Shown: positions 8,876 to 18,672, counted from the first letter of the stretch. The stretch: DNA of 64,000 nucleotides from Nitrospira sp. (GCA_029865225.1 JAOUHJ010000002.1:100072-164071), one strand, 5' to 3'. Program-made: numbers and translations. The notes: generated from the letters alone by a model not told the origin.

Positions 8876-9253
8876 TCAGTACGGCATTTCGTCATCATCC
8901 AGACCGACATGGTGGCCGAGTTCGTGCACCACCGTGTCGTACACTTCCTGCACCACCTCCTCGGGACTTTCGCATATCCGGAGAATCGGTCCGCGATAGA
9001 TGGAAATTCGTGGTGGTGGCTCACCGCCCGGCCTGAAGAACGAATCGTCCGCCAGCGATTGGCCTTGATAGAGGCCCAGTAAATCATCCTTCTCGTCCAG
9101 CCCTAGATCTCGCAGGACATCCTCGGGCGGCTCTTCTTCTACGACGACGGCAATGGACTCCATGAGTTTGGCATAGGGAGTCGGGAGATCCGCAACAGCC
9201 TGTTGGACCAACGCGGCAAAGGTTTCAGAAGAGATCGGTTCTCGTCGAGCCAT
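8876..9253 (-). CDS. Minimal zincin-like metallopeptidase family protein
   Basis: A 125-aa protein whose C-terminus contains VVHELGHHVGLDDDEMPY: HExxH plus a third histidine, the arrangement of the small 'possibly inactive or minimal zincin' (DUF1025/metallopeptidase family) proteins. The upstream RISIYRGPILRIC segment also fits that family. No signal peptide, so cytoplasmic. It is the last gene of the leftward unit, starting 18 bases after the AddA-type gene. Its substrate is unknown and its link with DNA repair here is positional only. Confidence 0.8.
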   Translation of the reverse strand: MARREPISSETFAALVQQAVADLPTPYAKLMESIAVVVEEEPPEDVLRDLGLDEKDDLLGLYQGQSLADDSFFRPGGEPPPRISIYRGPILRICESPEEVVQEVYDTVVHELGHHVGLDDDEMPY

Positions 9254-9271
9254 GTTGATAGTCCATAAAAC

Positions 9272-12200
9272 TTATACTTCTATGGCGACGCCGCACCGCA
9301 GGAAAAGGCAGTGGAACCGTGGTTCGGTCCCCAGTGCCTGTTTCACAGCAGCCCTGTAGACTTCGCTTTGCGTTCGGTACCGTTCGGCGCGAGCCGCTGC
9401 CTGATCCGCCGAAACCCTATCCGTCTTGTAGTCGGCGATCCACAGCTCCCCTTCAACCCGATAGAGGAGATCCATGACTCCTTCCATCACCTGTCGCTCA
9501 CCCCACGGCATGATAAATGGAACTTCACGACCGAGGATCTGAGATGATTGCAGGCGCGCATAGGCTTCCGATCGGCTGAAGACCGCAAGAAGCTTCTTCA
9601 CCTCATCCTCCACTATTTCAGCATGGGCTTGTTCGTCGGGGCCAAGGACCGACCGAAGAAGGGTGCCGACCTGATCCGATAACCCGGAGAGATCCCGTGA
9701 AAAATCCCATTGTTCGAGCAGGCGATGAGTCACCACTCCGACTAGGCGACCAACAGCCGGATCCTGTCGAACCGCGATCAGCGCACCTCGAATGAAGTCT
9801 TCCCCTTGGTCGAGACCAGTTGGCGTTAGATGATGCGTCCTCTCGCCGGTTTCCTGCCATCGGGCAGTCCTCATCTCCCACAGACGAGCCATCTCCTGTG
9901 GATCGATCGACCTCTCTCCGCCTACTCCATCCATGCGTCGCCGAGGCCGTTTTCGTTCCGGTGCCGTGACGACTCGTTGCGGGATCTTACTGTCTCCGAT
10001 GGTCAAGGCCTCGGTCGATCGATCTCCGATCTCTCCTGTCCCGATGTTTCGCAACAGCTCCAAAACCGTCTCGCCGACGGTACGGGCCGTTACTCCGCCG
10101 GACAAAAGCAGCATCTCTTTCGCCCTCGTCATCCCGACATACAGCACCCGTCGCCGTTCGGCATCTTCTCGTAGCCGCAGCTTGTGTTGGACCAGCAATG
10201 AACCAAGCGATCGATGCCGACCGAGGAAGAGCCCATAGGTTGCGCTCGACCAATCATAGGAGACCTGCGGCGCGCTCCGCTCGCGCCCACTCCCTTGGTG
10301 CAGACCCGGCAACACGACGATGGGAAATTCCAGCCCCTTGGCCTTATGAATCGTCAGCACATGCACCGCTTCGAGTGATTCTTCGGCAAGCAGGCTTTCA
10401 GCCTCATCCGGCTGTTCTTCAAGTCGGGCGATCATCAGATCGACGAAGCTACTCAGCGTCATGTGCGGTCGGTCAGCGAGCGATGCAGCCGTCTGCTTCA
10501 CCTTCAAAAGATTGGCCACAGCCTGTTCCCCATGGAGCGACGCAGCGGCCAAATCGAGGATGGGCAATCGCTCAAACACCAGATCAAGCGCTTCGGCCAG
10601 CGGCATAACGGGGATGGCTCGGTGAAGCCACAACAGATGCTCATACAGTCGCCGCACGGCTTCGGCGCGGACATGAGGCCATGTCCTCAGATTATCTGCC
10701 AAGAGATAGTTGAAATGCCCAGCCTCCTTGAGTTCATAGAGTTCTCGATCCGTCAGCCCTCCGAGTGGCGAACGAAGGAGGCCGGTCACAGCAATTTCAT
10801 CATGAGGGTGGTCCAAAACACGCAGGAGATTGACGAAATCGATCACTTCCTGGCGGCGGTAGAAATGCTTCTCCCCTTCGATCACATAGGGAATCTCGTG
10901 CCGCCGCAATGCATCGAGGTAGGCATCGGCCTGCGTCAGTTTCCTGAACAGCAACGCGACGTGACCCGGTTTCACCATAGGTTGACTGAACACCTCCTCA
11001 ACCAACCAGCGAGCCAGCACTTCGCTTTCAGCTCGCGTCGCGCCCGCTGCATCGAACGGTTCATCCTCGCCATCCGGCCTCGTCACGCAGAGACGAACAC
11101 CCGGCTCGATTAAAGTTGGCTTCCGCTGAGGGCGTACCTCCAACCGTACGTTCGCCGGTTGGACGAGTGGGCGTCGCTCAAAGAGCCGATCGAACGTTTC
11201 ATTGACCGGCCCTAAGACCTCGCCATCACTGCGGAAGTTCGTCGTTAAGGCCTGCGCGATGCCTCCCTCAGACAGGACCTTCTCCACGACTCGATCGAAG
11301 GCTTCGATGTCGGCTCGCCGAAAGGCATAGATCGACTGTTTCGGATCTCCCACGATGAACAGCTTCCCCGGTTCGAGGACCATCTCCTGCCATCGAGCCG
11401 CTTGTGCTCCATGCCGCTCGGAGACTGCCAAGATAATCTCGTACTGCGTCGGATCCGTGTCCTGAAACTCATCGACCAACAAGGCGCGATACTCTCGTTT
11501 GACCCGCTCACGGACGGTCGAGTGTTCAAAGAGCAACCTCCGCGCCCGCGCCAACAACCCATCAAAAGACAGCCAGCCCTGTCGAACAAATGATTCTCGG
11601 ATGTTCCTCACCAGCGGGATAAGAAGTTGCAGGAGGTCATTCAGAAAAGCATGGTCGACCGTGAAAAGTTGTTGCGCGATCTCGATGAGGGCACCCGCCT
11701 CTCTGAAATCATGTTTCTCCCATCCAGCCACTGCACTCCCAAGATCTTTGTCGAGCCATGCTCGTTCTTCGATTGTCACATCTTGCCGACCCGCCAACCC
11801 CTTGCTTGCCACAAGGTTCAGCACAGAAGCCGCGGCAGCCAGCATCTGCTCGACCTTACGGCGCTTCGGCCTGTCATGTTCGCTCAACAGCTGGTCGGCC
11901 CGTGCTCTCATGAGCTGGATCCAATCCGACAGAGCCGGCGATATCTCCGTTGAAGCAAGTTGTTGCTGCATCGCGTCGAGATCGATCGACTCACTGCACA
12001 AGGACCAGGCCAACGACCTGACTGCATCGAGCGTGGCCGATGACAAGATTGATCGCCATATCGGATGGTGTTGGCCGTTGCGGCTCAATTCCTGATCGAG
12101 CCAGCAATCCCATGCCGCCGTAAACTGCTCCTCAAAGCGTAAGCCATCATCTTCCTTGAAATCAGGGTCGACGCCGCTTTCCAGCGGATGAAGTCGTAAC

Positions 12201-12622
12201 AGGTGAGCCGCGAAACTATGGAGTGTGCCGATCTGCGCTTTTTCCAATTCGCGCAAGGCGGCCTTGGCTCGCACAGCGATCGTCTCACTGGTCAGTCCAT
12301 ACCGATCTTGGAGATCCCTCTTCGAAACGGCCCCTCCGTCGGTTGCTCGCAGCGAATCGGATTGTGGAAGGGCGAGGAGGGTCAACCGTTCTCGCAACCG
12401 CACCTTCATCTCGGTTGCCGCCTTATTGGTGAATGTCAGTGCCACCACCTGCGTAATCGACACCGGAGCCGGTGCTTTCATCAGCAGATGGACGAGACGA
12501 TTGACGAGCAGGGTTGTCTTGCCGGTCCCTGCGCCCGCCACGACCACAACGTTGCGGTCAAAGGTCGTCTCGGCCGACTCTCGGGCCGCACGATCCGGTA
12601 TGAGCAAATCGTTATGCATCAT
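9272..12622 (-). CDS. addA: AddA-type UvrD/Rep helicase-nuclease
   Basis: An 1116-aa SF1A helicase with a C-terminal RecB-family nuclease. Visible motifs are Walker A VAGAGTGKTTLL (about 29-40), the AQIGTLHSFAAHLLRLHP region, DEFQDTDPTQ (about 384), GDPKQSIYAFRRAD (about 427), HVLTIHKAKGLEFPIVVLPG and VLYVGMTRAKEML. Near residue 1062, ELWIADYKTDR is the PD-(D/E)XK nuclease core. AddA with AddB processes double-strand ends for recombination. The start overlaps the end of the AddB-type gene by 11 bases, indicating tight co-expression. Confidence 0.88.
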   Translation of the reverse strand: MMHNDLLIPDRAARESAETTFDRNVVVVAGAGTGKTTLLVNRLVHLLMKAPAPVSITQVVALTFTNKAATEMKVRLRERLTLLALPQSDSLRATDGGAVSKRDLQDRYGLTSETIAVRAKAALRELEKAQIGTLHSFAAHLLRLHPLESGVDPDFKEDDGLRFEEQFTAAWDCWLDQELSRNGQHHPIWRSILSSATLDAVRSLAWSLCSESIDLDAMQQQLASTEISPALSDWIQLMRARADQLLSEHDRPKRRKVEQMLAAAASVLNLVASKGLAGRQDVTIEERAWLDKDLGSAVAGWEKHDFREAGALIEIAQQLFTVDHAFLNDLLQLLIPLVRNIRESFVRQGWLSFDGLLARARRLLFEHSTVRERVKREYRALLVDEFQDTDPTQYEIILAVSERHGAQAARWQEMVLEPGKLFIVGDPKQSIYAFRRADIEAFDRVVEKVLSEGGIAQALTTNFRSDGEVLGPVNETFDRLFERRPLVQPANVRLEVRPQRKPTLIEPGVRLCVTRPDGEDEPFDAAGATRAESEVLARWLVEEVFSQPMVKPGHVALLFRKLTQADAYLDALRRHEIPYVIEGEKHFYRRQEVIDFVNLLRVLDHPHDEIAVTGLLRSPLGGLTDRELYELKEAGHFNYLLADNLRTWPHVRAEAVRRLYEHLLWLHRAIPVMPLAEALDLVFERLPILDLAAASLHGEQAVANLLKVKQTAASLADRPHMTLSSFVDLMIARLEEQPDEAESLLAEESLEAVHVLTIHKAKGLEFPIVVLPGLHQGSGRERSAPQVSYDWSSATYGLFLGRHRSLGSLLVQHKLRLREDAERRRVLYVGMTRAKEMLLLSGGVTARTVGETVLELLRNIGTGEIGDRSTEALTIGDSKIPQRVVTAPERKRPRRRMDGVGGERSIDPQEMARLWEMRTARWQETGERTHHLTPTGLDQGEDFIRGALIAVRQDPAVGRLVGVVTHRLLEQWDFSRDLSGLSDQVGTLLRSVLGPDEQAHAEIVEDEVKKLLAVFSRSEAYARLQSSQILGREVPFIMPWGERQVMEGVMDLLYRVEGELWIADYKTDRVSADQAAARAERYRTQSEVYRAAVKQALGTEPRFHCLFLRCGVAIEV

Positions 12623-15600
12623 TGATCTTCTGCGTACGCAGCATCTTCAACTCTTTCGACTCGATTGCTCGATACGCTCTCCACCATGTCGGAGCATGCT
12701 CTCTCCGGCAGATCACACGAAACTCACACGTGTCGCAATAGCCGTCCGGGAGGATAAAAAACCGCCCAGTCCGGATCCCGTCGATCACGGTTTTGATCGA
12801 CTGTTGGATCAGCCTCCCGGTCTCTGAGGCCCACGCTGGAGGATCAAACGACGAACGATCTATCGGCTTCGGCCACGTGGGTGCAAGAAACATGAACTGG
12901 ACATGACGAGCCGTGGGCCGCCCAGAAACGGCGAGACAACTATAGAACGGTGGCTGCATCCGAGACCCACGGGCCGCCGACTGGGTCAGATTGCGATCTT
13001 CCGGTTTCATGGCCGAACCGAGTTTGAATTTGTAGTCGACCACGCGCAATGCACCGGAGTTTCGGTGTCGATCAAGTCGATCGATCCGGCCCCGGATCTT
13101 CAACGAATTCCCGTCTAAAATATCGGGGATCGCTCCCTCCCCATCCACTTCAAAGGCAATCGGTTGGTACGGATGTTCCGTCTGCTCCGATTCGTCTTCC
13201 TCGACAGCCGCCGCCACAAGCATCGCAATCTGCTCCTTCAGCAGCTCCCACAAGAGATAGTGACCGGTTCGATGTTCCGCTTCGAGGTCCGCGGCTGCTT
13301 GTTCAACCGATATGCAGATCGCTCGCTTCTTCCTATCGTCCGTGGTTCGTACCGCCGGCCATCCAGACTGCACAAGTTGTTCGTAGCACCGACGTAAGGC
13401 GGCGTGGCAGAGCATCCCCACCAGCGCCGCATCAGGCTGTTGCAAAATCGAACAACGGCCCGGCTCAAGTCGCAGCACATCTGAGGCAAAATATTGGAAG
13501 GGACAGCGCGCATACCGTTCGATCGGCGTTGGAGCCACACCCCGGTCCATGAGCCGAGCCCAATGGGACTCGACCGCTCCGACCATCCCATCGAACAAAT
13601 TCAGCCTACTACCTTCCGATTCGATGCGATCCAGCGCCACGTGGGCATGTTGGAAGGAGACGACGTCGCGCCCGAGCGCTTGGACCAATCCGACAGGGTC
13701 TTGCCCGTTCAGAGCCATCCATTGAGTCAGTTCGGGAGGTGGTAAGAACCTCGTGATCATCGGCCGTTGCATCACTCGATCAGTTACACGGCGAGGCACC
13801 ACATCGATCGGTTGTTCGTGAGCGCCGAACCGCCGACGAGCGTCTTCGACATAGGAAGAGGTCGCCAACATCCGCCCGGTTTCATCGGCCCGTTGATAGG
13901 AGAGATAGAGCCTCTGACTGGTGGCCTGACAGAGCAGGCGGAAGAGCAGCATCTCCTCCTCATAGGCTGTCAATTTTTCGTCGATTTTGAATCCAAGTGT
14001 GGCCTCGAGGACACGCCGATGGCGGTCCCTCAGAAAGGCATCTTCCCGAATATAGCGCGGAAACACTTTCTCGTTCAGGCCAAGAATGAATAGCGCCTTA
14101 AATGGGATCCCGCGAGCTGCCATCACGTCGAGCACCATCACCCCGCGTGGTGAGCCATCGCGAAAAGGGATTCTCGTTCGTTCGAATGTATGCGTCAGCA
14201 GTTCCATGAATTCCGCCCAGGTCATCTCCTCGGTGAGCGGCTCCAATTCCAAGAGAGTGCCCCAGACATGATCGATGGCATCCCACAGCCCCGGACGGTG
14301 AACAATCTGAGCACTCTCGGCAGGTAATTCTGCGACATCCGGCCGCCGTAGACGCCGCTCGACAAGAGTCCGGCAAGCCGTGACCATCTGGCCGATCGTG
14401 CCTCGCGAGGGTAGGTGCGAGCAGTCTTCTATGAGTTGTGAGACCACCTGCCAGAGGAGATCGATCACTCCCGTCGCAATGGCAAGAGAGCCGATTGGGC
14501 TCTCATCTTCTTCAACGATCAATGCGGCGTGACTGGCCCGCTCCAACCACCTCCACTCCTCAACCCCGCGAGTGATAGAGAGGGCTTGAACCAGCACTTT
14601 CCATAGGTCGGGGCGATACGACTCCGACAGGTCGTCGAATAGATCAGTTTTATAGAGCGGGGATGTCACCACATCGAGCACTGACCCGCGATAGAAATCG
14701 CTTAACGGGAGGGAAGCCAGTTGCAGTACGAGCTTGCAGATCGGTTCGTGAATCAATGGTTTCGATGCGGTCGTCTGGAAGGGAATCCGATGGCGATCAA
14801 AGATCGACTGAAGAAACGGGCTGTAGGGGTCGAGCGTCCTAGCGGCGACCCCGATTTCATCGAACCGATAGCCATTGGTTTCAACCAGATCGAGGATCGT
14901 GCGGCAGGTGGCCGCCAATTCTTCCTCCACACCGATCACACTTCTGAGAGTAAGCTGGACAGAATGCTCCGTGACATGAGCAGAGTCCTGCTCCAATCGG
15001 ATCGCTACGTTGTCCGGTACTGCCAACGGTTGGATGTACCGATCGAAAAAGCGCCGAGCAAATGCATAGGCCGGATCATCCTCCAGGGGAAAAAACAAGG
15101 TCGTGTCCTTGATCCGGCTGACGGCTCCAAAGAAAGACAGCTGTACCTGCGTGAGATCATAGAACCCGTAATAGAACACGTGCTTCAACGACTGAAGGAA
15201 CGAAGCGGTCGGGATAAGAGGAAGAAGCGCCTCCACCAGATCATCTTGCGTCCCAGCCTCCAGGGTTCTGCCGGCCTCCTTCACGGCCGCGTAGAGCGAG
15301 ATCAGGGCCCCGAGCCACTCCTGGTCGTCCTCCTCGAAATACCCTTCTCCGAGACTTTGCCATACCTGCTTTGGATCGACATCGGCATCCCGCACGTCAC
15401 GAATCGTCGCCCAGAGCGCCCCCCATGTTCCAGCAGATTGCCCGATGCGTTGTAGCGGAACCTGGCTGGAAAGCTTGCTGCGAACGATGTGACGGATCAA
15501 TCGCTCAAAGAACAACTCATCCACTAGACGCGGTAATGGACAACGACCCGAGACTTCTCCGGCCAGCCTCAAAGCGAATTGGTGAAAGGTCAGTATATGA

Positions 15601-15782
15601 AGATTCAGGAAGGACAACCCCTGCTCGACGGACAGGAGCGTGCGAAGACGGTCAGCTAGTGGCGTGGAGGGAACGAAGATGCCTATCGGTGCAAGAGGAT
15701 CGGTAGCCTTGGCGCGCGTGAGATGATCGACAAGAGCGGTTTCGAGAACAGGGTGAAAGCGACCGGTGATGACCCGCAACAT
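12612..15782 (-). CDS. addB: AddB-type PD-(D/E)XK nuclease of double-strand break repair
   Basis: A 1056-aa protein. The N-terminal part resembles an inactivated helicase core (LNLHILTFHQFALRL, FILGLNEKVFPRYIREDAFL). The C-terminal nuclease holds RIDRLDRH and VVDYKFK (about 900-915). One cysteine in RCPFQYFASDVL (about 759) and three in CDTCEFRVICRRE (about 1013-1022) match the split four-cysteine iron-sulfur staple of AddB-family nucleases. It precedes the AddA-type gene with overlap, so the pair should form a heterodimer. Sequence is divergent, so a Cas4-like or other PD-(D/E)XK partner name is possible, but the AddAB arrangement is clear. Confidence 0.85.
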   Translation of the reverse strand: MLRVITGRFHPVLETALVDHLTRAKATDPLAPIGIFVPSTPLADRLRTLLSVEQGLSFLNLHILTFHQFALRLAGEVSGRCPLPRLVDELFFERLIRHIVRSKLSSQVPLQRIGQSAGTWGALWATIRDVRDADVDPKQVWQSLGEGYFEEDDQEWLGALISLYAAVKEAGRTLEAGTQDDLVEALLPLIPTASFLQSLKHVFYYGFYDLTQVQLSFFGAVSRIKDTTLFFPLEDDPAYAFARRFFDRYIQPLAVPDNVAIRLEQDSAHVTEHSVQLTLRSVIGVEEELAATCRTILDLVETNGYRFDEIGVAARTLDPYSPFLQSIFDRHRIPFQTTASKPLIHEPICKLVLQLASLPLSDFYRGSVLDVVTSPLYKTDLFDDLSESYRPDLWKVLVQALSITRGVEEWRWLERASHAALIVEEDESPIGSLAIATGVIDLLWQVVSQLIEDCSHLPSRGTIGQMVTACRTLVERRLRRPDVAELPAESAQIVHRPGLWDAIDHVWGTLLELEPLTEEMTWAEFMELLTHTFERTRIPFRDGSPRGVMVLDVMAARGIPFKALFILGLNEKVFPRYIREDAFLRDRHRRVLEATLGFKIDEKLTAYEEEMLLFRLLCQATSQRLYLSYQRADETGRMLATSSYVEDARRRFGAHEQPIDVVPRRVTDRVMQRPMITRFLPPPELTQWMALNGQDPVGLVQALGRDVVSFQHAHVALDRIESEGSRLNLFDGMVGAVESHWARLMDRGVAPTPIERYARCPFQYFASDVLRLEPGRCSILQQPDAALVGMLCHAALRRCYEQLVQSGWPAVRTTDDRKKRAICISVEQAAADLEAEHRTGHYLLWELLKEQIAMLVAAAVEEDESEQTEHPYQPIAFEVDGEGAIPDILDGNSLKIRGRIDRLDRHRNSGALRVVDYKFKLGSAMKPEDRNLTQSAARGSRMQPPFYSCLAVSGRPTARHVQFMFLAPTWPKPIDRSSFDPPAWASETGRLIQQSIKTVIDGIRTGRFFILPDGYCDTCEFRVICRREHAPTWWRAYRAIESKELKMLRTQKINDA

Positions 15783-15798
15783 GGCCGGTCATTGTACG

Positions 15799-15957
15799 CT
15801 ACCCGGTCTCTGGTCCCAAGAGCTCGCCGTTACAATCGACGCAAGCCCAATCGCCGTCGATAAACGACATGGGATCGCCGCAGATGGGACAATCCGGTGG
15901 AGGCCCCTTGGCAATGAGGGGGAGAAGATCCGGCAGCTCAAAATCCTCTTCTTCCAT
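15799..15957 (-). CDS. 52-aa zinc-ribbon protein
   Basis: A short frame from ATG at 15957 to TAG at 15799 encodes MEEEDFELPDLLPLIAKG and continues with CPICGDPM and WACVDCNGELLGPETG. The two CxxC knuckles predict one zinc ribbon. It starts 5 bases after the thioredoxin-fold gene stops and ends 16 bases before the AddB-type gene, filling the operon exactly. This spacing and its acidic composition support a real gene. Function unknown; a DNA- or protein-binding accessory is one possibility. Confidence 0.7.
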   Translation of the reverse strand: MEEEDFELPDLLPLIAKGPPPDCPICGDPMSFIDGDWACVDCNGELLGPETG

Positions 15958-15962
15958 CGTGC

Positions 15963-16229
15963 CTAGCCTTCCCGTTGTTTAATCTTGAGTTGAAGGGCCT
16001 TTTCTGCGCTCTCCCGACTCGGAACTCCGACGAACGTCAGCTTTCCGTCGAGAATCGTCGCAGGCACGGCTCGGACTGAATGGCGGTCCGCTAATTCCTG
16101 ACCGTCCTTGGTGGTGATATCCACTTCACGATAGGAAAAGCTGTATTTCACACGCAACTGTTTCCATAGACTCTTCGCCGAGGGACAAGCTCCGCAACTA
16201 GGTGAGACAAGCAAGGTAATGTTCGGCAT
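15963..16229 (-). CDS. Thioredoxin/glutaredoxin-fold protein
   Basis: An 88-aa protein from the ATG at 16229. It begins MPNITLLVSPSCGACPSAK, with an N-terminal CxxC active site on the first helix, then REVDITTKDG, and the cis-proline region RAVPATILDGKLTFVG. This is the small MTH895/glutaredoxin-like class of disulfide reductase. A GTG at 16295 in the same frame would add 22 residues that are not part of the fold. It is the first gene of the leftward addBA-containing unit. Redox partner unknown. Confidence 0.75.
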   Translation of the reverse strand: MPNITLLVSPSCGACPSAKSLWKQLRVKYSFSYREVDITTKDGQELADRHSVRAVPATILDGKLTFVGVPSRESAEKALQLKIKQREG

Positions 16230-16376
16230 AACGCTTCCAGAATCAGGCAAAAAATATTCAACTGGTGTGATCTTAGCATCCGCGGAAAACGGCACGCAAG
16301 GACGGGAGAAAGCTCATTCCAAATTTCATTATCCACTAGGTACAGCTGGCCGTGGAAAGATTTATCACAAAGGCGT

Positions 16377-17417
16377 ATGGTGTACGCATCACACATGCGT
16401 AGACGCATCGGGTACATCCTCCTATGGTTCGCGGTCACAGTATTATTCTTCAATTCTGCGGCTTTTGCTGAGGACATCAAACAAGATTCGGTCACGCTGC
16501 GTGTCCTTACCTATAACCTACTGCATGGTGGGCCGTGGTCGGGGTTCTTCGAGAGAGGCACCCATCTCGAAGAGCGGCTCGACATGACCATTCAGGAGCT
16601 GCAGCGCTTGCAACCTGACGTGATTGCGCTGCAAGAAGCGTCGGTCAGCCGAACGCATGGCAACGTCCCGCAACGGATCGCCGATGCCCTTGGCTATCAG
16701 ATGGTGTTCGAGCCTGCGACCCAACACATTTCCGGACTCCACTTCCTAGATCGACTGATCACGTCAGCCATCGGCTTCAAAGAAGGACCAGCAATCTTAA
16801 GCCGCTACCCAATCATGGCCTGGGAAGTCTACGATCTGCCTCGCTGCGAACGGCGCATGGATCCCCGAATTCTTCTACGCGCTGCCATCGACGCCCCAGA
16901 TGGACCGGTCCAGGTCTTTTCCGCCCATACGTCGAAAGGAGATGACTGCCAACTCGAACGAGTCGGAGAGCTGTTCCGTGGATATCGAGGAACGGGACGA
17001 GCAATTCTGATGGGCGACTTGAACACTGGCGAACAGTCTGCTGTTCTCGCTGAATGGCAAAGAGAGCCCGGACTCATCGATGTCTTCCGAGTTGCGAATC
17101 CGGGAGTATCTGGCGGTACCGTCTGGCAAAACATCCACGTCGAATGGCCCACCGCCGATCGCCGTGTCGATTTTATTTTTTTGGCGGATGGGACAAACGG
17201 GAAGGATCCGGTCGTGCGAACCAGCCGCCTGGCGTTTGATCAACCCGGCCGCCTCCCCAACGGCGATGCGCTTTGGCCATCAGACCATCGCGGTGTGCTG
17301 GCCGATATAGAGTTAGCGCCGGTCGAGAGGCCTCGAATAAACAACTTCTCCAAGATAGGCGCTCGGCAAAAGTCAGGTCCGCGGCAGATCGGTCTGCCAG
17401 AGCGCGGGAGGAATTAG
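16377..17417 (+). CDS. Exported endonuclease/exonuclease/phosphatase family protein
   Basis: A 346-aa protein with an N-terminal signal peptide (IGYILLWFAVTVLFFNSAAFAED). The EEP catalytic core follows: VLTYNLLHGG (metal-site Asn), DVIALQEAS (catalytic Glu), ILMGDLNTG (Asp/Asn) and WPSDHRGVLADIEL (terminal Asp-His). This superfamily includes DNase I-like nucleases, sphingomyelinases and inositol phosphatases; the exact substrate cannot be read from the sequence. Export suggests an extracytoplasmic phosphodiester substrate. The start could also be the second in-frame ATG at 16395. Confidence 0.85.
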   Translation: MVYASHMRRRIGYILLWFAVTVLFFNSAAFAEDIKQDSVTLRVLTYNLLHGGPWSGFFERGTHLEERLDMTIQELQRLQPDVIALQEASVSRTHGNVPQRIADALGYQMVFEPATQHISGLHFLDRLITSAIGFKEGPAILSRYPIMAWEVYDLPRCERRMDPRILLRAAIDAPDGPVQVFSAHTSKGDDCQLERVGELFRGYRGTGRAILMGDLNTGEQSAVLAEWQREPGLIDVFRVANPGVSGGTVWQNIHVEWPTADRRVDFIFLADGTNGKDPVVRTSRLAFDQPGRLPNGDALWPSDHRGVLADIELAPVERPRINNFSKIGARQKSGPRQIGLPERGRN

Positions 17418-17474
17418 GAGAACCAGGCAATTACACTCTGTCCTCCGACCATGATCCAGCCTCTATGGTCAGGG

Positions 17475-17936
17475 TTATCTCGTGAAGGGGGTTCCGGCAA
17501 GTTTCTTCGCGACGTTCGGTAACTCCTTTTGAGCATCGACTCCCTGAAAGCCAAAGGTCAGCACGAACCCCGAACATCGCGTATATCCCGCTCCACCTGG
17601 ACCGCTCTTGTTTTTGAAATCGCCGACCACCATGTCACCGCCTGTGCAGACCGGGAAGGTTGTTTGTTTAAAGGCTTGGTTCTTTAAGTTGATCTCCATC
17701 ACCTGTTTCATCGACGCCACTGCTTCGTCTTGCTTCTCGATATGCACATACATGGATAGCGCTTGACCGTTTGGCCATTGCCAGGCGCAGCCCTGGCCAG
17801 TACCCATCGTGGCCTGAACGGAAACCAGCGAAGGATCGGAGAGTTGGTTACATACTTGCGCGGCCATGGGCCCCGCCGCATGACCGGGAGAGGCAAGGAA
17901 CAATCCCCAGGTAACAATAAGATATCTAACTTTCAC
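17475..17936 (-). CDS. Secreted hypothetical protein
   Basis: A 153-aa protein with a signal peptide (RYLIVTWGLFLASPGHAAG). The mature part has four cysteines (VCNQL, GCAWQW, FPVCTGG, TRCSGF), probably forming two disulfides. The pattern of a DPSLVSVQATMGTG start and a central VHIEKQDEAVASMKQV resembles DUF3558-like periplasmic proteins only loosely. I do not recognise the family. It converges on the EEP gene. Confidence 0.65.
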   Translation of the reverse strand: MKVRYLIVTWGLFLASPGHAAGPMAAQVCNQLSDPSLVSVQATMGTGQGCAWQWPNGQALSMYVHIEKQDEAVASMKQVMEINLKNQAFKQTTFPVCTGGDMVVGDFKNKSGPGGAGYTRCSGFVLTFGFQGVDAQKELPNVAKKLAGTPFTR

Positions 17937-18247
17937 CGGCTATTTCCTTTTCGAGTCGTATAAGGTGCATGACCGAGTTAGTCTTTTCGTCCTGATGCAT
18001 ATCTCGCCCCCGCCACGGGCGCTTCCTCAAGTGAAGAACAACTCTTTCAATTGTAATTCTTGTCGTCTTTCCGTTCAATGGCCAGTTGTTCGGCCACATA
18101 GTCGGCTTCAGGAGGCTCAAATGAGCTTGCAACACCTACCTACCCCGCAGACCTCATTGACACTTATTCACAAGTCCACAGACAATGCCTGCGTCCTGGG
18201 TACCACTCAGCTGAACCCGGCTATATCAAAGAGATAGGGCGCTACCG
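17937..18247. other. Intergenic region with no recognisable gene
   Basis: About 310 bases upstream of the DUF3817 pseudogene. The longest frames are short, with low coding quality. No clear promoter or repeat seen. Confidence 0.4.
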
Positions 18248-18570
18248 ATGAACCAGATCCGTCGATTCAGAATGACCGCGTTGGCTGAGGGGAGCTCTTT
18301 TCTCCTTTACTGTTCATGGCGATGCCGATGAAGTACGTGATGGGTATGCCGAGAGTCGTGACCGTCGTGGGGGCGATTCACGGAATCTTATTTTTGAATT
18401 ATGTCGCCCAGTTAGTGCAGCTACGAACTAGACATCAATAGGACAACAAGTTTTCTTTCTATGCTTTTCTCGCCTCGCTTCTCCCATCCGGACCATTTGT
18501 CTTTGATAAGCACTTGCGCGAAAAAGAAGCTGCCGAGCATCAAACTGACGAACTAGCCACATACTGCTGA
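18248..18570 (+). pseudogene. Broken DUF3817-family membrane protein
   Basis: The remnant reads as an ordinary DUF3817 protein if two lesions are repaired. Frame one gives MNQIRRFRMTALAEGSSFLL. A one-base deletion near 18306 then shifts to a frame that reads LFMAMPMKYVMGMP and continues with VVTVVGAIHGILFLNYVAQ. A TAG at 18439-18441 stands where a TGG tryptophan would fit before DNKFSFYAFLASLLPSGPFV. The last segment ends at the TGA at 18570. Intact family members are about 95-110-aa small integral membrane proteins. Two independent lesions make a sequencing artefact less likely. Confidence 0.75.
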
Positions 18571-18616
18571 CCTACCTTTACCTCCACTACGCAGCTGCTT
18601 CGAACCCGTCAACCGC

Positions 18617-18645
18617 TTGCGCTCAGAACTAAGCGCGAGCATAAT
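18617..18645 (+). promoter_or_regulatory. Promoter with internal dyad before the PIN toxin-antitoxin pair
   Basis: TTGCGC (18617-18622), a 17-base spacer and CATAAT (18640-18645) make a good sigma-70 promoter 27 bases before the antitoxin start. Within it, GCGCT (18619-18623) and AGCGC (18632-18636) form an inverted repeat, suitable as an autoregulatory operator. Both calls rest on pattern alone. Confidence 0.45.
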
Positions 18646-18672
18646 AAAGCCGGTTCTACTAAGAGGTCTGGC

